From Struthio camelus (Eukaryota > Chordata > Aves > Struthioniformes > Struthionidae): a stretch of 64,000 bases of DNA. Below, piece after piece: positions 1 through 11,990 of the stretch; position 1 is the stretch's first letter, and each line of letters begins with the position of its first letter. The stretch covers positions 196,596,247 through 196,660,246 of the forward strand of contig NC_090942.1 of NCBI RefSeq assembly GCF_040807025.1, in the 5' to 3' direction. A model generated the notes under the pieces. The model did not search any database. It worked only from the letters and a program-made list of their open reading frames with translations, and was not told where the DNA came from. The translations under genes and the position numbers were made by a program.

Positions 1-3000
1 TCAGAACTCCCATGGGAAGGAGATACCAAGTCTGAAAGGCCCATTTACTCTGGCAGACACAGAAATAAATGAGATCCAATGACAGAGACCTGAAAATAGT
101 CATATTGCAAATAGACACACAGCAAATGTTTGTAACAATGAGAATGATCATCCATTAGAGCAAACCCCCAGTGGGAGCAGGATGTCTTTCATGTTTATAG
201 TATATCTTTGCATAAAAATACATTATCCAAAACATATACATGCTACTGGACTGTATACTGAGGTAAGCAGGGGGAATTTTTACAGTTTGCTGATAGATAG
301 AAAGTTGAATGACATGATCTAACAGGCCCTTTGGCCTCTAAAATCAAAGCAATTCTTATCTGAAAATTAGTTCCTGTAGAGCTATATATTATTTGGGCTA
401 TAGCTTCCCTGACTACTTTGAAAGCAGTTCCTTCCTCAGAAAACACAGTAAGAGAATGCAATGGAGGAGAAAACTCTCCTCCATTTCTAGGCTAGAAAGC
501 CAAGAGATTTATGTCACATTCCTCTGTCCTCCAGATGCTGCCTTCTGCATGTTTTCATTATTCCCTCCTTTCCCCACAAGAAGTCAACCTTGGCTTGTTC
601 TCAGGTCGCAGTGAGTATTCATGTCACCTGTAAAGCCAGGGAAAGCATTGGCTCTGATATCATCCTGAAAAGAGACAGACATCTAAAAGATGAAGAAACT
701 ATAGCCACTTTAGAAGAATCTTTACTGGAAAATATCTCAAGCCTATAAGTATTCTTTTGTGAACTAGGAGAAAATAATTTCTGTGTATCTCTAGCTTTCA
801 GATTACCACTGCAGCACTGGTCAGATAATCAGAAACAAGTCGTATCTTTCTCCAAATATAATATACTATCAGAAATAGTACCTACATAACTCAATTTCAC
901 TTATTGAATTTGAATTTCCTTTTAATGGCTAGAGTATGTATTCAGACTTTCTTCTTTTATTTTTACATTTTCTTGTTATTAAGAGGGTAGAGAGCTTCTG
1001 CCCTTTCACCAGCTTTTCAGGGTTTCAGATCTCATCTTCGGATAGCAATGCATGAGGCCCTTTTGGAGACCATTAAGTCTTATGAAAGGACTTCTTAAGG
1101 AAGAAGCCCTTTTCCAGTGTTTAGTTGTGCTTGAGTGACAGCTTAATATCTGACTTTTGCACTAACTTTCGCAGCAGGGTGATGGAGTCATGGGGTCCCA
1201 TTTTTTTAGGGCAAATAAGGTGACCCGTGAAGCCAGATCATCCAAAACTGGAAGTAAATGACCCAGGTTTCCCCTTCTCTCTTAAAATAGGCTGTTCTGC
1301 TGTTCTTACTTCTGGGTCCTTCCCCTGTGCACAGTGCCAGCATGATTATTTTCACACTTGACCAGGCAGCTTCTGAATATGATTTTTCTTCAGAGGCAAC
1401 CTGGAGCCAGTCCTGAATGCTGCTGAGCACCTTTATTCTGTGTAAATGGTACTCCTCTGGGGACATTGATGCTTCTCTCACCTGGCTGGAAGTGCTGGAT
1501 AGGCTGCATGCCTGTAAAATTGTGATGTACTAAAGTCTTTGAAAGGTTAATTGGTATCTAATCACTCAAATGGTTATTTCCACACCTGATTCTCCTCTCA
1601 TGTCTATTGACACGATACAAGAAACTCTCCTTTGACTTCGGGAGACTTTCAGCTCTAGTTTATATATGCATAACATCCACTGGGATTCTCTTTCCATGTG
1701 ACGCTTTTCCTGAGTTGCAGCTCGTTAAGTGCATTAATAAAGTACTCCTAATCTGGACAACTTGAGATGGTTGAACAGAATTCCTAAGCTGCTGGAAATC
1801 AAGGCATTTGGAAATGTCTTTCCAGACTGAAGACGTTTTTTAGTTTCTTGTGAAATAGAATTTGCACAGAAAATTAATTCACAAAAATTCATTTTTGAAC
1901 TTCCAATTTAATTTCAAATATTAAATTGAATTATTTCATAAAACAGCTGTTGTAAATGCAATGTGCATCATCAAAAGCAAACATGCTGTATGAAGTATAT
2001 GAACTATTCTATTATTTTAATTTTACTCTAGAATCATAAAGATCAGTTAGTACTTTGTAGTAAGACAAAATACCTTCTCTAGACCCCCTGTGAACTGAAA
2101 TGAAATAACTTGACTTTTTTATCAAAATAGCAATGTAAGCTATATCAATTTATGTACACACTAAAGGAAAAATATGTTCATTGGCTCTGAAGAAACATAC
2201 TGTTCCATAATACAAAGTGACTACTTCAGCAATACTTACAAATCCTCTACTGCCTTGATTGTACCACAGTATTTCCATATAGTTTAATTTGAAGGCACCT
2301 AACTGTTCTCAAGTTTTGAGGTCCCTCAAATTTTGAGAAACTGCAAATATAGGTCCATTATAATGCCTTTTCACTCAGTGTGTACATAAATATGACTTTT
2401 GCCAGAAAATCCGATTAAGAACTTAAAAAATAATATAAGGCCATAATAAGAATATGAAAATAAATAACAATAATAATAAATAGGTATATAATGGCATTCT
2501 TTCCAGTAGATTTGTGGTTCATCTAATTGAACAGCCTTCCTCAGGCAAGGGGAGGGCAATATTTTATTATTCAGGAAAATATAACACTCTTTTCATGCGC
2601 ACATCGTGTGAGTACAGGAACCGCTGCATCCTCTTGGTATTCCAGACTTTTGCCCATGATAGTGACCAGCAGCGTATGCACCTACAGGAAAATGTTCTTG
2701 TAGTACAGATGTGTAGAGTAAAATTTATCTTGCGTGAAAATCTGTCTTCTCTTGAAATAAATTTGAAATTTATGTTCTCCTGCAAGAGAAAGATAAATCT
2801 CATTGTAAACTGGGGTCTAAGCCTAATCAGCTGAATCAACCTTAGGAGATACCTTTCTCTTCCTTTGGATATAGAAGGAAACTATTTTAGAATAGGTACT
2901 TTTTTGACAGATTATGAGAGATGAATGCAATGCCTTGTGATTTTTTTTATATCTAGAAGCATAACAATATCTAATTTTTTTCTAAGTCTACTAAACTCTC

Positions 3001-6000
3001 TGTCTGCGATATTTGATGGCAATGAGTAATATACACTCTGTATTTAAAAATAATACCTTTATCAGTTTCCCATGTGTGGCTGATGTTTTGGGGCTCATTT
3101 CTGAGCATGTCTAGCTTTATCTTTTGTGTTAGCTGGAGTTAGTTCCAAACCTTTCATACACTTCATGCATATTTACAAACAAAAATTATGCTGCCTTCTA
3201 AAACTTAGAAAAAGGTGTGGCCTGTATTCCTAGAAAGTTCAGGGTTCCTTGGTTTTACCATTGCCAAAGATAGATGCATATTTTTCCCTCTAATGCTTGA
3301 TCAGTTAATGAAGTCAGGTTGCCTGCTACAAATACAACACTGGCTGCTTTTAAACCTTCAGGCTTAGCCACATAAGCCCACTGCATCATGAGGAGAAATG
3401 TCGGTCATGCTGGGAGCACAGCTGAGTATTCTTTATTTTTGTTTACTCTCATTAAAAAATTATACTCAAGACATGCTCAGCCACAGGAAAAAAATATGTT
3501 TCAAAGTATTAAATATAGATTTTATTGAAAGCATATAGAAGAATTGAAGCATAACTGCCAACATTATCTACCACAGTAACATATAGAGGATAAATGGCAA
3601 ATGATTACTGTTTTCTCCGACTAGAAGAAGGAAGGAGAAGAAACTCCAGTGACAGGTAGTTTAGTTGCTTTTTACAGTAAGAGAAACATAGATCTCCTAA
3701 TTAACAGTGCAGTTAGAGAAGTGTAAGCAGTTTGTTGTCAAACATAACAACAGGGAAAACTGTAGCTACTGTAATCAAGACAGTTATTTACCCAGTCAAT
3801 AAAAATCGGCTGCAATAAATGACATAAGGGGAATATGTCCTGAGTAACTGTTGTGTGCGAATAGGCAGTAACCAAGGAGCACTCCCACCAGCGAGTACTT
3901 TCTGGTCGACTCAGAATCCACCTCAGCCCTGAGGAGCTTAAGGCAGTGCGGGTGCTGAACTGAATGTCTCTTGAGTTGTACACATTGAGATCAGCACTGA
4001 ACACGGATCTCCTCTTCTCTTCTCTGCGCAGCAAGAGAAAGATGAAAGAGAAGATAATTTCTATAGACTGTGAAGGTCCAAAGGGAGCTGACATCCCAGA
4101 AACTTCCCAGCTATTGATTAGAATCAGCTTTCAGGCTACTGGACTGTAAACAGTGCTCCTCTATTTTGGTTTTTGAAATGAATCCCCGGAGATTTGGGTT
4201 TTCATTTAACAATGACCAGAGACAAAATGTTTCCCCATTCACTCCATCATTTACTGGATCAGGGCTTTATTAATGAGCTAATGAACCTTTTTCACAACCT
4301 TGACCATCTTCCAAATAGCCCCAAAGGAAAACGAAAATCACTTTTAAAAAGCACAATCCAAAACTGATTTGGCATACTTTAAAAAGCAAAACTATAGTCT
4401 ATACGACTTGGCTGATGTTTCTAAGGTTATCAGAAAATGCCCCAGATGTAGAGCTATCTGGCTTACTCTGACATTTGTTGTTAAGTAACTGACCAATTAA
4501 TTCTGAGTCCAATTTTACTTGCACTTTAAGGCGTACCCCATCAATAATGCTCACATTTAAGTGTGGTTTTGGTTTTTTTCCCCTGTTCATATTAGATTAC
4601 CCATAATGTCTAACATAGCCTCACATGATATTCCATAGGTTCAGGACTACATTTCAAGTCTTGACATCACATGGATCAATGAGAAATGGGGTTACAATAA
4701 AGCAATGGCTGCATATTTGAGAATACTGAATTCTGTCGAACCAGATACCAGCTAAAATTCTACTACATATAAATGATTTCTTGCTTATAGCTGAGTTGGC
4801 CTTTCCTTTCTTGGTTTCAGAACTACACATATATAGAATCTCATAACTATACTGAGCCAGCTGCAAGCGATAGGTGATCAGATTTTCTCAGACTCTTGGG
4901 TACTCCTTCTTCAAATGAATAGCACTTTGGTAAGGAAGAACTGGTTATGTGACTGAGTCAGACTATTAGACTGAAAAGGATTTTCGGGGCCGGGACTGAC
5001 ATACCATAGCTTTAAGCCCTAGAACTTCCTTTTTTTGATGTAATCTTGCTCTGGTAATAAGAGAGACATCCAATATTTTTGTGTAATTGCAGCTAAGAAT
5101 AACAAGTAACCTGTACAAGTGCATGTGCATTTGAAACAGTTTCCAGCTTTTGGACCTCTAAGCACCTATGTCCACACGGAAGTCAGCTATTTAATTATTC
5201 CAACTCTCATTTCTACACAGCTCTTTATGGATACAAATGCTCAGTTTCCAAGTAGACTCCCTATCGGGCAAAACCCCTTATGTAACATGCGCACACCCAC
5301 TAAGTGTGACTCATTGTGCTAATAGATCCTCATTCCTCTCTTGTTTTTACAGGTCTAGCAACCACACTAAGTTACAGCAATGCAAATAAGAGGGTGACAT
5401 CTAGCAAATCCGACTAACCTCGTTTCTCCTCTGCACAGATGTAAAGTGAAAATAACCTACTGAAACAACTAGATTTATAGTTTAAAAAATAGTAGTGGTA
5501 AATGAAAAATCTGACCCACATATCACATTTCTGTGAAAGGCTGTAGGATTTGCAGCCTCACGAATGAAAGTTTCTCTCAAAGTTTCTCTCTTCTATTGAC
5601 CTACTGTATCAGTAAGAAGAAACTCCAACTTTAAGTTGCTAGGTAAGTTCTTCAGGTTTTTCGCTATTCCTAGAATATAACTGGAGAGCTCCCAGGTACA
5701 TGGCGCAGTGTCAGAACAAACAGAGTGGTTCCTGTTTGCCGCAGTGGTACACTATGGTTCCTATGCCAGAAATTCAAACATCGTGCAGTGCTTGCCCTAA
5801 AGGTGGTCCCCAGGAGGCCTGGCTGCTAAAGGGTGTCTGGTCAATCGGTCTGGGGAATCAAAAGTAGCCAGAGAGGGCAATAGCCTTATTTTATGCTGTC
5901 GGCTCTTGACTCTTAACATGTTTCAGCCCCATGTGTCTAACGCATTCCTTCAGTATGGGAGAACCTTTGATTTCTCTGAAGATCCTGAGATCAGAGGGAA

Positions 6001-8008
6001 ATAGGGGAAATGTGGGGTCTGCATAAAACCATAGGAATGGCTAGCAGCAGATGGTTCAAGTTGAGTCACGTGTTCTGTTACTGTTATTTTTACTCTCTGT
6101 AAAGCAAATGGTAGGAGACAGCTTTGACTTCATACAATGCCAACAGCCTTTAATTGGAGCATAGTGAGAATGGCACCTCCTTACAGCACCCATCAATCTA
6201 GTCTTTAAGTACCACTGTCATTTCAGAATGCAGAAACAGTTGTCTCCTGAAAGTATATTATTTTGTTGACTGATGAATGGCATTGTGAAATATTACCTAT
6301 AATTAACACCCTTTATTGCAAAGCTCATTAAGTTCCTGACAAATCTAGCATTGATAGCACTTTAATTTTGTATTATTGCCTCATTTTATCTCATTAATTT
6401 CTGTCCTTGATTTACTGTTAATAGTGAAAGACAGCAGAATTTCACTGTGCTTGAGGATCCAAAAAGTAAGTATGCATCTTTTTTAAAAGTCCCTGATTTA
6501 GGCCATAGGAACAGTGGGCACTATACAATGTAAGTACTGAGAAGGTGCTTAAAGTTTAATGAAACTGTCAAGTGAAATAAACCAATATTCTTGCAGAACA
6601 TTCTGTTTGCCATCTGCTTGGACTTTAACTGTTAAAAAATTCCATTTCAACAGTCTGTTTACGTGTGCAGCAGACTAATGTTGTGACTACCAAGTTTTTT
6701 TGCATGATCTACTGAGACTTGGTAAAAAAACAGATTATTAAAATGACACATTCAGAATCCACCACAATAAGTGATACCTAGAATAAATGTGCTGTTAGTG
6801 GATCTACCACTACAAAACTGTTCCTTTCTCTTACTATCCAAGTTAGGCTTTGGAGCTTGATCTTTCACCACTGTCTTCCAGAAGAGGGCTGGATTCTCCA
6901 GTCAAGTAGTCATTTGCAGCTGTCCAGGCAGTACACTGGTACCGGTGTGATATGGCAAAGCTTTCCACCAGCCTGTCATTCATTTTTTCCATGTCCATGT
7001 GATTGTACAATGTACGTTATATAAAGTTCAAGGCAGTGAAAAATCAAACACATATATCCATGTATGAAATCTACAGTCGCTTTAAGCACCTACAACAACT
7101 TTTCTTCTAAGTTCAGCACTGTTAAACAGTAAAATTAAACTGTAAAAATAACTTGTTATTAGTGGATTACAAATTTTTAATTGATTTGCTACACAGTACC
7201 TCAGGTAACATTATAAGAATTTTTTACAACTTGTATTTTGGTCACTGTAGAGTTAGAAGCGAGTCAGTACACAGTGATTCATAGATGACTTTTCTAGTGA
7301 TTGTCTGACATATCAGTTTAAGTGCCATGTCAGCCTTTACTATGCGCTCTCAAATGGGTTTTCTGAAGAAAATAGGTCAAATAGCAAACTTTTCCCTAAG
7401 AGTTCCAGTGATCCCAGGGGACAGACATTTATTTCAATAAGAACATCACCTCACTTCTCACAAGGTTTTATTGGTGCAGAGCTCATCTGCCAGTGAGCTG
7501 TACAACCACCATCTAATTGGCTTCCTGAATCAAAGACAGCCCTGATTGACAGGTGGGAGATACTTCAAATAATCAGGAAACCAGTATACACCAGTGCTGT
7601 CCTGTGTTAGGTTCCAAAAAAAGACAGCCTTGCTGTCAGAAAGACGAGGTTTCTTTGGGCCACTTTAGGAAAATTGAGTGGCCTTGAATGGGAAGATGTC
7701 GCCCTGAAAACATCTGTCTGCAGAGCTCCTATGAGAGCAGTCTCCCAGTTCTCCCTGATATCACAGGCAGCCAGAAATACCTGCCTAGCCAGGTGCTTTC
7801 TGTATGAGAAGTTATAAAAGAAGAGCTTAAAGCTAAAGCTTGCATATCACAGTGTCATTTGTGATATCCCTTCTCCTTTCTTCATTCTTGCCACTTGATT
7901 ATCATTCCTAATGCTTGCAACTTATTTCTAATTTATAATAATTCTGTATTCTAATTAGGACAAAAGGGCTCCAGCTCTTCGTAGCTGATAGGTGTAGTTT
8001 AATAGTAA

Positions 8009-8063
8009 ACGTAGATAGACAGATAGATAGACAGACAGATAGATAGACAGACATGAAGGAAAG

Positions 8064-8104
<41 letters not shown>
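8009..8104. repeat. Compound microsatellite (GATA/GACA)n then (GAAA/CAAA)n
   Basis: About 45 bases of mixed GATA and GACA tetramers are followed by a short bridge and then repeated AAAGAAAC units. The tract is purine-rich on the + strand throughout. It is a likely length-polymorphic locus. The short antisense frame across it encodes only low-complexity sequence and is not a gene. Confidence 0.9.
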
Positions 8105-9207
8105 GAGCTCTGCTGATAGTACATTATTAACTTCCCCTGCAAAATTGTTGCTCAAAACAAAGATAGCAAAAATATGCAAAATTAAAAAGTCACATGAATG
8201 CCAGAAAAGTTTGCATTTTTAATTTTGCCATACTTTTTCTGGGCTTGTCATGAGGTGTGTGAATTTATACAAAGCTTTAATTAGTACTGGGTGAGAACTG
8301 GAAAGCTTTAGGCAAATATGCCTTTACAGTTTCATCCGGAGGCTCTAAAGAAAATGAGATAAAACTAACACTTTTTCTTCCCCTCCTCCTGGCTTTTCAG
8401 TAATACTGCCAACATATATTGTACCACATATAGCATAATCTGTAAAAGAAAACCACTATGAAGCAAGATCATAATAGGAAAAGTAAGATATGCTATATTT
8501 AAGGAAAAAGACTTTGGTTTCTCTATGGTTTTGACAATGTGCTTGAAAAAGGTGTACTTTGAAAGGATATGTTTTCCTTTTGGCAATTAAAAGAATTAAC
8601 TGACTAGGATACAATTCAGCTGGTGTTATGTTCACAAGAACACATCCCACTTACTTAGACAGCTAAAGTCCAAGGACTTCAGTAACTGTGTGATAAGTAA
8701 ATGATATATTCAAATGTAGGTAATCAATGATGCTTAGAAAGTTATTTTTATTACTATTTATACTCAAGCAGTATTAATCACACCTAGTGATCTGAAATGA
8801 CTGGTCTCAATTCATCCCTGATGTTACTTAATTATAACTGGTGCCAACTCATTTCTGATGTAACCTAATTTCATTCTTGTTAAGAAGTAACAGAAAGACT
8901 CAAGTCTCTTACTGATAAACGTAAAGGAAAAGAGTGTGCACAGATTATGAGCAAGGAAAATGTATGACATTTTCAGGCAATACAAAATCACATTTTGTGG
9001 TAAGGCCAACATTAACTGATATCCTCATCTTTCAGCTGAACATATTGCCAAAGAGTCTCACTTAGCTGGAGCTCTGCTACCTGAAGAAGTGCTATCAATG
9101 AGATCCACTGCCCCACTCTTACAATAATAGAACCCCTAGGTTTGAATCTGCTGCCTGGTAGTACAGGCTAGGATTATGCCAATATCCTTTCTTGCCTTGT
9201 GGCTTAA

Positions 9208-9248
9208 CCAACAACAACAACAACAACCAACCAACCAAACAAGCAAAA
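9208..9248. repeat. (CAA)n / (CCAA)n simple repeat
   Basis: Several CAA trinucleotides pass into CCAA tetranucleotides and then an A-rich tail. It lies about 200 bases upstream of the first CR1 and is not part of it. Confidence 0.8.
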
Positions 9249-9439
9249 AAACAAAACAAGGGAAAACAGACACTGAGCTAAAATAACCATTTTCTGGGCT
9301 TTGCATTTACTTGATTTGGCACAAAATGACATGTTTTGACTGAGGACCTGTTTTAGGATGTTTGGAAAGCAATGAAAACAATTGGCAGAAGTTCACAAAA
9401 TCATTAGTTCTGGCTGTGATTATGCTCAATTAATAAGGG

Positions 9440-11990
9440 TTCCAAGCGGAAATGGAGGAAGACTTGGCCACCTGACCAGGAGGAAGTCATCGATGAGGCC
9501 TTCTACCGACAGCTGGAAGTAGCCTCACGATCACAGGCCCTGGTTCTCCTGGGAGACTTCAACCACCCTGACATCTGTTGGCAAGACAGCACAGCTAGGC
9601 ACAAACAGTCAAAGAGGTTCCTGCAGAGCACTGAGGATAATTTCTTGACTCAGGTGGTGGAGACGCCAACGAGGAGAGGTGCAATGCTAGACCTTGTACT
9701 AACAAACAAAGAAGGTCTAGTTGGAGAGGTGAAGGTTGGGGGCAGCCTTGGCTGCAGTGACCACGAGATGGTGGAGTTCAGGATCCTACGAGGAGGGAGC
9801 AGGGCAATGAGTAGGATTGCAACGCTGGACTTCAGGAGAGCTGACTTTGGCCTCTTCAGGGACCGACTTGGAGGAATCTCATGGGGTAGGGCCCTAGAAG
9901 GAAGAGGGGTCCAAGAAAGCTGGTTAATATTCAAGCATCACTTCCTCCAGGCTCAGGATCAGTGCATCCCTCTGAGGAAGAAGTCGAGCAAAGCGGGCAG
10001 GAGACTGCCTGGATGAGCAAGGAGCTCCTGGCCAAACTCCAGCAGAAGAAGGAAGTGTACAGAATGTGGAAAAGGGGACAGGCCACTTGAGAGGAATACA
10101 GGGACGTTGTCAGAGCGTGCAGGGATGCGACAAGGAAGGCTAAGGCCCAGTTGGAATTAAATCTGGCCAGGGATGTCAAGGATAACAAGAAAGGGTTCTT
10201 CAAATACAGCAACAGCAAAAGGAAGACTAGGGAAAACGTGGGCCCGCTGCTGAACGGGGCGGGTGCCCTGGTGACAAAGGATACAGAGAAGGCAGAGTTA
10301 TTGAATGCTGCCTTTGCTTCCGTCTTCACTGCTAAGGCCAGTCCTCAGGAATTCCAGACCCTGGGAACAAGAGAGGAAGGCTGGAGAAAGGAAGACTCTC
10401 CCTTGGTGGAGGAAGATCGGGTTAGAGATCATTTGTCCAAACTTGACATCCATAAATCCATGGGCCCCGATGAGATGCACCCACGAGTGCTGAGGGAGCT
10501 GGCGGATGTTATCGCTAGGCCACTCTCCATCATCTCTGAAAGGTCCTGGAGATCAGGAGAGGTGCCTGAGGACTGGAAGAAAGCCAATGTCACCCCAGTC
10601 TTCCAAAAGGGCAAGAAGGAGGAGCCAGGAAACTACAGGCCTGTCAGCCTCACCTCCAGCCCTGGAAAGGTGATGGAACAGCTCCTCCTGGAGGTCCTCA
10701 CGAAGCATGTGGAGGACAAGAAGGTGATCAGGAGTAGTCAGCATGGATTCACCAAAGGGAAATCATGCTTGACCAATCTGATAGCCTTCTATGATGGAAT
10801 GACTGGCTGGGTAGATGAGGGCAGAGCAGTGGATGTTGTCTCCCTGGACTTCAGCAAGGCTTTTGACACTGTCTCCCATCACATCCTCCTAGGTAAGCTC
10901 AGGAAGTGTGGGCTAGATGAGTGGACAGTGAGGTGGATTGAGAACTGGCTGGATGGCAGAGCTCAGAGGGTTGTGGTGAATGGCGCAGAGTCAAGTTGGA
11001 GGCTTGTGGCTAGTGGTGTCCCCCAGGGGTCAGTCCTGGGTCCAGTCTTGTTCAACGTATTCATCAATGACCTGGAGGAAGGGACAGAGTGCGCCCTCAG
11101 CAAGTTTGCTGATGATACTGAACTGGGGGGAGAGGCTAACACACCAGAAGACTGTGCTGCCCTTCAGAGGGACCTGGAGAGGCTGGAGAGCTGGGCGGAG
11201 AGGAACCTCCTGAAGTTCAACATGGGCAAGTGCAGGGTCCTGCACCTAGGCAGGAATAATCCCATGCAGCAATACAGGCTGGGGACTGACCTGCTGCAAA
11301 GTAGCTCTGCAGAGAAGGACCTGGGAGTGCTGGTGGACAACAAGTTAAGCATGAGCCAGCAGTGTGCCCTTGTGGCCAAGAAGGCCAACAGTATCCTGGA
11401 GTGCATTAGGCAGAGTGTTGCCAGCAGGTCGAGGGAGGTGATCCTGCCCCTCTCCTCAGCCCTGGGGAGGCCTCACCTGGACTACTGTGTCCAGCCCTGG
11501 GCTCCCCAGTACAAGAGAGACATGGCACTCCTGGAGAGAGTCCAGCGGAGGGCTACCAAGATGATTAGAGGGCTGGAGCACCTCTCCTATGAAGAAAGAC
11601 TGCAAGAGCTGGGCCTGTTCAGCCTGGAGAAGAGAGGATTGAGAGGGGATCTCATCAACGTGTACAAGTATCTGAAGGGGGAGTGTCAAGAGGATGAGGC
11701 CAGCCTCTTCTCCGTGGTGCCCAGCAACAGGACAAGAGGCAACGGGCAGAAACTGAACCACAGGAAGTTCCACCTGAACCTGAGAAAAAACTTCTTCACT
11801 GTGAGGGTGGCAGAGCATTGGAACAGGTTGCCCAGAGAGGTAGTGGAGTCTCCTTCGCTGGAGATATTCAAAACCCGTCTGGATGTGATCCTGGGCAATA
11901 TGCTCTAGGTGACCCTGCTTGAGCAGGGAGGTTGGACTAGATGATCTCCAGAGGTCCCTTCCAACCTAAACGATTCTGTAATTCTGTGAC
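9440..11990 (+). mobile_element. CR1 LINE, 5'-truncated, with long RT frame
   Basis: This is the longest CR1 in the window. It begins inside the endonuclease domain (LLGDFNHPDICW is readable near 9,555-9,590), crosses the linker and reverse transcriptase, and ends in the conserved CR1 3' tail with octamer-like ATTCTGTA and ATTCTGTG near 11,973-11,988. The 5' part of the element, including ORF1 and the start of the endonuclease, is missing, as expected of incomplete reverse transcription. Two lesions separate endonuclease from RT: a one-base frame change at about 9,985-10,012 and an in-frame TGA at 10,088-10,090. The copy is therefore non-autonomous. The left boundary is approximate and no target-site duplication is obvious, which is usual for CR1. 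Confidence 0.93.
10151..11908 (+). pseudogene. CR1 ORF2 reverse transcriptase segment (585 codons open)
   Basis: This open frame belongs to the CR1 element around it and is not a host gene. It covers the end of the endonuclease-RT linker, the whole RT domain and the C-terminal region. Visible RT blocks are the fingers motif [13 protein letters not shown], the palm segment [11 protein letters not shown], the conserved [14 protein letters not shown] block, and FADDTELGG, the CR1 form of the catalytic YXDD box. The C-terminal part carries [18 protein letters not shown], a standard CR1 end. The ATG at 10,151 is an internal methionine: the family's ORF2 starts far upstream in the endonuclease, and the frame is closed just upstream by the TGA at 10,088. 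Such a long open frame suggests a fairly young insertion. Without endonuclease and ORF1 it is not expected to move on its own. Confidence 0.85.

Larger units (their letters stand above)
1..9440. other. Intergenic, no gene seen
   Basis: AT-rich unique-looking DNA. All open frames are short and overlap on both strands, and none shows a recognisable protein family or flanking splice signals. The only clear structure is simple-sequence DNA near 8,009-8,104 and 9,208-9,248, listed separately. The stretch around 6,240-6,440 is rich in ATTA/TAAT cores and might be non-coding regulatory DNA, but the sequence alone does not prove it. Confidence 0.6.
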
